Shown here: positions 58,101 through 64,000 of the stretch, piece by piece | Numbering within the stretch: position 1 is the stretch's first letter | How the letters are laid out: every line of letters begins with the position of its first letter | Assembly (NCBI GenBank): GCA_964035545.1 | Contig: OZ037766.1 | Coordinates: 32,557,773 to 32,621,772, forward strand | Reading direction: 5' to 3' | Source: Bugula neritina | Lineage: Eukaryota; Bryozoa; Gymnolaemata; Cheilostomatida; Bugulidae | DNA: 64,000 bases | Translations under genes and position numbers: made by a program | Notes under the pieces: model-generated | Database searches by the model: none | The model's input: the letters and a program-made list of their open reading frames with translations, nothing else | What the model was told of the DNA's origin: nothing

Positions 58101-58758
58101 GGCTACATACAGTGTTGTATTTTATACTAGTAAAACTTCAAGAAATTTGTAGAATTGGTAAATTTATCAAAATTAAAATAGCAATATAGGGCTTTTTTCA
58201 TTATGGTCTATCATATATCGTAGTTGAATATTTGAGAATAGAGTAATTATATCTGCTTATAAGAAAATACGAAGGAACGCAGGAATGAAGTGGAGAAATT
58301 AGATACAATAAAATTTGTAGATTGCAACAGCTTTTTAAATTAATTGGTGAAGAGAAAAAATAACCTGTTGTAAAAGTATACTTTTACTAAACTGTATATA
58401 GCTGCATCTGTTACGTAGTTTGATATGTTTACCAAAGGGCCTTCCATAATATAGTTTACCAACATTGAAACGTGAATAGAATATGACTTATTCAATAATT
58501 ACTTTATATATCAATATTTTCACTAATTAATTGCTTTACCAAAGAATTTCAAGAACTATTACTAACGATAGGCGTTGACGAAGCTATAATATAGTAGAAT
58601 TAAATTAGGTAATGAGGGAAGAGGCATTGGTGCGTTTTAGGACAGCTTTCTACAATGTTAGCTGCTGTTCCAGCCACTGATCTGCCTACCTAAACACTAA
58701 TTTAGTGGACACAACTCCTGAAGCATAGCCTAGCAGTGGAATACTCTCTCACATATTG
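55142..58758. other. AT-rich intergenic region (3.6 kb)
   Basis: No exon is supported apart from the optional last exon of the FGF-like gene (55387-55407). A degenerate repeat of about 45-55 bp built on GCTACTATAGCAACTTACCA and CTAGCACTATAGTATTG covers 57055-57360. The rest is AT-rich with runs of A or T. Because the flanking genes converge, both 3' ends lie here. Confidence 0.6.
57055..57360 (+). repeat. Degenerate 45-55-bp minisatellite
   Basis: About 6 diverged copies of GCTACTATAGCAACTTACCA followed by CTAGCACTATAGTATTG. Confidence 0.8.
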
Positions 58759-61700
58759 CTACTTTGACCTTCTTTTTAAATCTTGCCACTTCTTTGTGGT
58801 ACTCCCAAAGTTGAAGTGAAACAAGCCCTTGGACACAGCTCTGACTTGCAAGCAATCGGAAGGCTGCTTGCCATTACCTGCCGACATATGACCCGTGTTT
58901 GGTGCGGCAGAACTTGGGCTAACTCTCGGCTCACTGAGGGCGTTTCTGTAGTAGTTCAGGTTGCTGACTGATTTCTTCCTCCTTTCACCAAGATCAGTGG
59001 ATGAGTGGGAGATGTAAAGCCTCGCTCCGGGTTGACATTTTTGGCATTGCACTAAGATATAATATATGTGTTCATATAATATGTTCATATATTATAATAC
59101 AATCATATGATAATATATGTTCATATAATATACAATCATATAATGTAATATGTTCATATGATATAATACAATCATATAATATAATTTGTTCATATAATAT
59201 ACAATTAAATAATAATATATGTTTATGTAATATAATATGTTTATATAATATATATAATATGTTTATATAATACAATAATATGTTTATATAATATAATATG
59301 TTTATATACAATATAATGTGTCCATATAATACAACATTATGCGTTCATATAATATATAGTCACATGCTAATATATGATATAAAACATATGCAATTAACAT
59401 ATATTGAAATCACAGAAATAGAAATATACAAACCTTCAGCTGTCTCCATGTCCTTTACCTCATCACTGCTTGTAGGAATCAAAATTGCTGCGGATCTCAA
59501 GGGGTTGTTATCTTTCCCATTGACAAGGTCTGCTCTCACTTCCTTCTTAGCATCTATTGCTAGGTGACACAGTTCAAGGTCCTTTAGCTTTGCTGTAAAT
59601 GTATTTCTAGTATTATATCACAGAGTGCTTTTATTTTAAATTTAATATGACATGCAACCTATTCCAATTTATTTTGGCAAAAAATTGAAATATTTTTAAT
59701 ATATAATTACATATAATATATTATGATATAATATAATATATTCTACTCATACACATACATTGTATATTTACAGCATTTATATTGAATATAAGGAATTCAA
59801 CAGATTTTCTATGCAATTTTGGAAAATGGCAAGCAAAAGAATTAAAAAAACATTACCCTGGTAAAAAAATTATTGAATAATGTGTTTTTGTTGAGTTATA
59901 TATTATATTATAAGCAAATGTGCATTATATTATCAAATTTTCTATTAAAACAAGAAATCAACGTATTTAAGGACAATGGATACATATTTAAATCTTAAAA
60001 TCTTACTTGGTGTAACTTCCGCAGGAGAGTTCGGCCTTGCTTTGTCTTCTGTCCTCACCAACGGACTCACTCTGTTAACAGCTGGCTTTTTCTTTGGCAG
60101 AATCTTAGCAAGTTTTCCTATAAAACACCAAGAGAACTAGGCTTATACTATCTCACTATGATATTCACCAACAGAAGTTATAGCTACTATCTCACTATGA
60201 TATTCACCAAGAGAAGTAGGTTTATAGTTAGAGTCACATTTAGAATATTATCTTCTCAATGAGCTCTTCACCAGCAGTCTGTATACCTGAGATATGAAAT
60301 CTTCTGAAAGAATACTTACCTTTCAAGGTCACATTGATGGCAGGTAAGGAGTTTTCTCCTCTTAGAGAAGCTGCTTTGGAAATTCTTCCAACAGAAAGCG
60401 CTTTTCTCCGCGATTGAATTGACTTCAGTACTGGAGGCTTAATTTCTACAAACAATCTGGCAGTTTTTTATTAAGTATAAATTGTCTTTTACTGCACCTT
60501 TATTCTCTTCTTCACCTTTTCTCAGCAGTAGGTTTTATTTTCAATAAGTGCATCATGTAACTATATATTTTCTAGGTCCTAGATAGTTCTTTAAACAGTC
60601 ATTCCTATAGTACAGTAATTTATTAAACTCATTTGGTTGATAAATACAAAAAATATGCAGCTTGAAGAAATGAAAGCACCATTATAAAAGCTTTTTGCAC
60701 AAACCCGATGATGGAGTAAGGCTCTGTAATAATTTACATTAAACTTACTAAGAGTTTTCTGTTCAATATATCTGAACATTATTTTAGATAAACTATTAAT
60801 ACTAAATACAGGGAGCAGCTGTGGTCTATAAGGGGGTTAAAGCATTTGCCTAGTAAGCACGAAGTCATGGGTTAGAGCCCAGACAAAGGCCATTGGTAAT
60901 GTTGAGAAGAGCATCCAGTCATAATTGCTCCTGTGCTGCATTTGAATAAGTCCTTAGCCCGATTTAACACGAACCCTTTCCATCGAGGTTTCTAACAGGG
61001 ATAGCAACTATAATTGGATTTCTACATTTTCAATTAAATGCAAAATACACTGGTAAAAGATATATACTGCATATAGTTAAGATAGTTGTCTTGCAAGAAT
61101 TTTACATGTTTACAGTCAAGTAATAGGCTAATTGTAAAAGGCGTTGGAAAATTGTTTGAGTTCAAAATGATCTTAGATCTTGCAGCAGGAATTTTTAAGA
61201 TAAAAATAAAAAAATTATGATTGAAGGCTGTTTCTTTATCACGACAAATTGTTTTATTGTTGAAGCAAGTACTATTTAATGTCCAACAGATTTAATTAGC
61301 TATATATATATTTACCGGTTTTTCTTTGACTGCATGACTGCATTCCATCGACTGCACCCAGTTCTAGCTTGTCCTGCTTGAGTCCAACAATTGACTTCTT
61401 AGTTGCTTTCATCTCTTGCTTAGGCTCAGCGACGTGAATTCTCTTTGACAGCAGAGGGAGTGATTTATTGCTTTCTAAAGTAGTTTGGAATTTGAGAAAT
61501 AAAAAGTAATTTTGAATCAGCTGAAAAATAAATTGGAACTTGCATAGAAAGACTAATTTCCCAGGTTAAAAGTCAGTAACAAAAATAGGTCAAAAATATC
61601 AAATTCCTTATTCGAGTACTAACATGTCATACTGATTTGCTTTGAATTAAAAAAATTTAGTAAAAATGTTTTGCAAACTTATTTATTTGTATATATATTT

Positions 61701-63040
61701 AGTTTTATCATTGTATTATAATATAGTGTTATATTTTATGCTAGTAAATCATAGTCATTTATATAATTAGAAATTATAGAAGTTAGGCTTTAGATATGTA
61801 TGTCAGGCAAAAAATATGTTGTATATAGTTACGTATTCTGTAAGACTGCATGTGGCAATGCATGCAATAATTTAGATTATACATTACCATCAGCTTGCGC
61901 AACATTGGCTTCCTTCCAGTCACTAGGTTTACTCGCACTAACATCCTTAACTGTACCGGATGATTTCACTTTCTGCAGGGGCAAAACTTCAGTCAGATCT
62001 TCCTTGGCACTGGGAACCTCCACAGAACTGAGGGTCTTGGGTTGATGGTGAAGCTTTGGCAGCTTCCTAAAGTTGAAGTTGCTGCCTTGCACAGCCGTAC
62101 TAATGCTGTGGGGCGTCACTGCAGATGAGACAGCAAACATGAAAACATAGACCAACGTAGACAGCGGGATAAATAGCTTAAAGCTTGATAAGAACAAAAT
62201 GAAGTTAGAGAAATTAAACAAACATGTAAAAATGTATAACATACAGAACATGAAAACACAAAGCATCTTTTAGCTATTGTCAAACATACAGTTTAGAAGC
62301 AAATTCCAGCTGGGATCCACTCCTAGGAAAGGTTTCATGGCAGAAGTCAGCTAAAAAATTATCTGCTTACTCAGCAAACTCAGAGTTTTTAATAATAAAT
62401 TATTTATGAACCCTTCGGTGCTATATTACACACAATTACTTTGCACTGGATATTATTATAAACAACTAAAACAATTTTATAACTTACTTACATAAAGCAG
62501 TTTTATTATTTTCTATATATTATTGAAATACTTATAGTGGCAGCAGCTTACATTTCTTTTGACCTTTTCCACCCGAGCATCTGTTCCACTCTCAGTCTGT
62601 TAACAAATTGGAATACTCATTATAAATGCAAGTAAAGCTTTTTGCAATCATTCAGTAGATTATATTTAAAATTAGAAAATAAGTATTCATGGTTTTAACA
62701 TGGGAAATACTACTCATGATATTATGTAATAAGTTTACCGCAATGCTGTAAAGCTGACAGAAATTATCCACAAGAACTGAAATGAGCTTCCTGGAGGTAT
62801 CATACTAAAACACAATCTAAACTGTAAGTAAGTTTGTAGTGGTAAGAAATGAAATAATATAGTAATAATATTATTGTATAGATATATAATATACCTATAA
62901 ACCTCCGTAGTCACACAGATATTATAGTTATAGTATTTATATATATATACATGCAGGACAACCATTTAATATAATTTTTATTATGACTCAAGACTTACCG
63001 TATACTTGTTGGACTTAGACATGGTAAGATTTGACATCAT
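58759..63040 (-). CDS. Orphan basic, probably disordered protein, 10 exons, 430 aa
   Basis: I do not recognise the family. Exons in transcript order: 63040-62999, 62804-62739, 62596-62552, 62350-62290, 62118-61888, 61474-61316, 60445-60320, 60117-60007, 59592-59434, 59051-58759; every junction is GT..AG and in phase. The first 80 residues look folded and helical (YDTSRKLISVLVDNFCQLYS ... FLGVDPSWNLLLNL). The rest is rich in Lys, Ser, Pro and Val with basic clusters (KLAKILPKKKP, QSRRKAL, KKWQDLKRRSK at the very end). This fits a nuclear, cytoskeletal or centrosomal protein. The C-terminal block ends LFHFNFGSTTKKWQDLKRR. There is no signal peptide or membrane span. Exons 5-9 are all phase 1-1, so they could be skipped or duplicated without frame change. 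The start could also be the second or third Met (63037 or 63022). Confidence 0.75.
59060..59365. repeat. AT-rich repeat TATGTTCATATAATATACAATCA
   Basis: Degenerate units of about 20-25 bp in the last intron of the orphan basic gene. Open frames over it are Ile/Tyr/Asn artefacts. Confidence 0.9.
60811..61000 (+). mobile_element. tRNA-derived SINE fragment
   Basis: The head resembles a tRNA gene with internal promoter boxes: GTGGTCTATAAGGGGGTTAA (A box region) and GGGTTAGAGCC at 60869-60879 (B box, with A for the usual C). A non-tRNA body follows (AAGAGCATCCAGTCATAATT GCTCCTGTGCTGC), as in metazoan SINEs that share a conserved central domain. The A box is diverged and no intact tRNA fold or CCA context is present, so it is a dead copy. 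The right end is uncertain. It lies in an intron of the orphan basic gene. Confidence 0.7.
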
Positions 63041-64000
63041 AGATAATAATAAACTTCTTTCTCACAATAGTAGTTAGCAAAGGGAAGGTACTATGTTTGT
63101 TTTTTACATTCACAACAATGGTAGAGACGTTACCTAGCAACCTGATTGTTAGCTATTGCATCATCACTGACTAATCATATTAAGTCTAACAATCGTTGTT
63201 TGTGCAACTACAGCACTTATTTAAAATTCACAAAGTTTATAACAAACTGCATATATAAAAAAGTTAAATTACCAAATTCCCAAAATCAAACAGTAAATCT
63301 AAAAGTATGGATTGAAAAATCTTAACGCTTATAGAATAGAAGTCAACTCTGATTTCATGGTTGGAGATGCTCACTGAATGTGCCATTCAGAGCTGGATTA
63401 GTTTTGTAGTCAAAATTCAAAAACTGCATCCTATAGCTTTTACAAACAAAGCCGGAATGCTGAAATGTAACGAAATAGATACCAAAACCATGAATACAAA
63501 ATTTGCAACATGTTCTGCATTTTTACCATTATAAGGTCTAGTTTTTCTTTGACTATTTCTTTTCACACTTCCAGTTTTTTATTTATTCGTTCACTGCTGT
63601 AACTATAATTAGAAATTAGACTATTTTAAATTGTTTTTTGTTAGCTACAATTTCATTTAGATATGCAAGTTAGGGCAAATGCGCTGTTTTACTATGTGTG
63701 GCTATTATTAATTTTATAAAAAAAACTTTCTCTGTATACTATATATACTCATTTGTAATAATAGATTAGTATATCTATTAACCTATGAGTTGTATTTACA
63801 GCACTGGCTAAAACTAGGCTGGCAAGTGAAAGGTTATTTGCTTTACACATCTGCTTTTATTAATTTATTTACAGGAACTTGTTTTAAAGAACCAGAAGTC
63901 TTATTTTATATAATCAATGGTAAGTTTTGAAACTTGTAATGGTAAGAGAAAGTATTATGCAATTATATAGTAAATATAATACGCTTTCTTTAATTCTCTG
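63041..64000. other. Upstream flank of the orphan basic gene
   Basis: AT-rich DNA that should include the promoter of the minus-strand gene. One plus-strand exon-like segment near its right end is listed separately; nothing else is supported. Confidence 0.5.
63875..63920 (+). CDS. Possible internal exon of a plus-strand gene continuing off the window
   Basis: A pyrimidine-rich acceptor (TTTATTTACAG) and a perfect donor (ATG|GTAAGT) bracket 46 nt. One frame is open (TCFKEPEVLFYIIN), and the exon would be entered and left in phase 1. It is too short to identify and could be chance. Confidence 0.2.

Noticed and set aside
60811-60900. A functional tRNA gene
   Set aside because: The B box is present, but the A box is diverged, arms do not pair into a cloverleaf by eye, and a SINE-like body follows.

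Overview
This window is nuclear DNA from an animal. Genes are split into many short exons with GT..AG introns, there are poly(A) hexamers, DNA transposons and a tRNA-derived SINE, and the products are animal families: pICln, TMEM164, coronin 7 and a membrane protein with CCP/sushi domains. The DNA is AT-rich and the introns are compact, mostly 0.1-2 kb, and unusually full of minisatellites. This suggests a non-vertebrate animal, perhaps an early-branching marine one. I cannot fix the phylum from sequence alone. There are no bacterial operons, CRISPR arrays, rRNA genes or recognisable viral genes.

Layout, left to right. (1) CLNS1A (pICln, minus strand, 672-3720, 6 exons) has a hAT-type MITE in one intron. 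(2) TMEM164 (plus, 7100-12351, 7 exons) is divergent from CLNS1A; three of its introns carry tandem repeats that include copies of their own 5' splice site. (3) An orphan secreted, cysteine-rich protein with a GPI-type tail (minus, 13367-18917, 10 exons) converges on TMEM164 with overlapping 3' ends. (4) CORO7 (plus, 21902-36141, 22 coding exons, 963 aa) is a complete two-propeller coronin; its largest intron (28163-32406) carries minisatellites and a palindromic DNA element. (5) A 1050-aa type I membrane protein (minus, 38073-49930, 13 exons) has nine CCP modules, a Thr/Ser stalk, one membrane span and an NPIY tail. (6) A small secreted protein with a beta-trefoil, FGF-like pattern (plus, 52627-55141, 5 exons) follows. 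(7) An orphan basic, probably disordered protein (minus, 58759-63040, 10 exons) ends the set. The gene models were built by hand from reading frame, splice signals and phase. All junctions listed keep the frame, but none has been checked against transcripts.

No shared pathway is evident between neighbours. Three genes encode cell-surface or secreted products (the Cys-rich orphan, the CCP receptor and the FGF-like ligand), which may be coincidence. The most unusual feature is structural: in at least five introns the exon-intron junction, or a donor-like motif, has been amplified as a tandem repeat. The result is a series of cryptic or alternative 5' splice sites, one of which would lengthen a TMEM164 membrane helix in steps of nine residues without changing frame.
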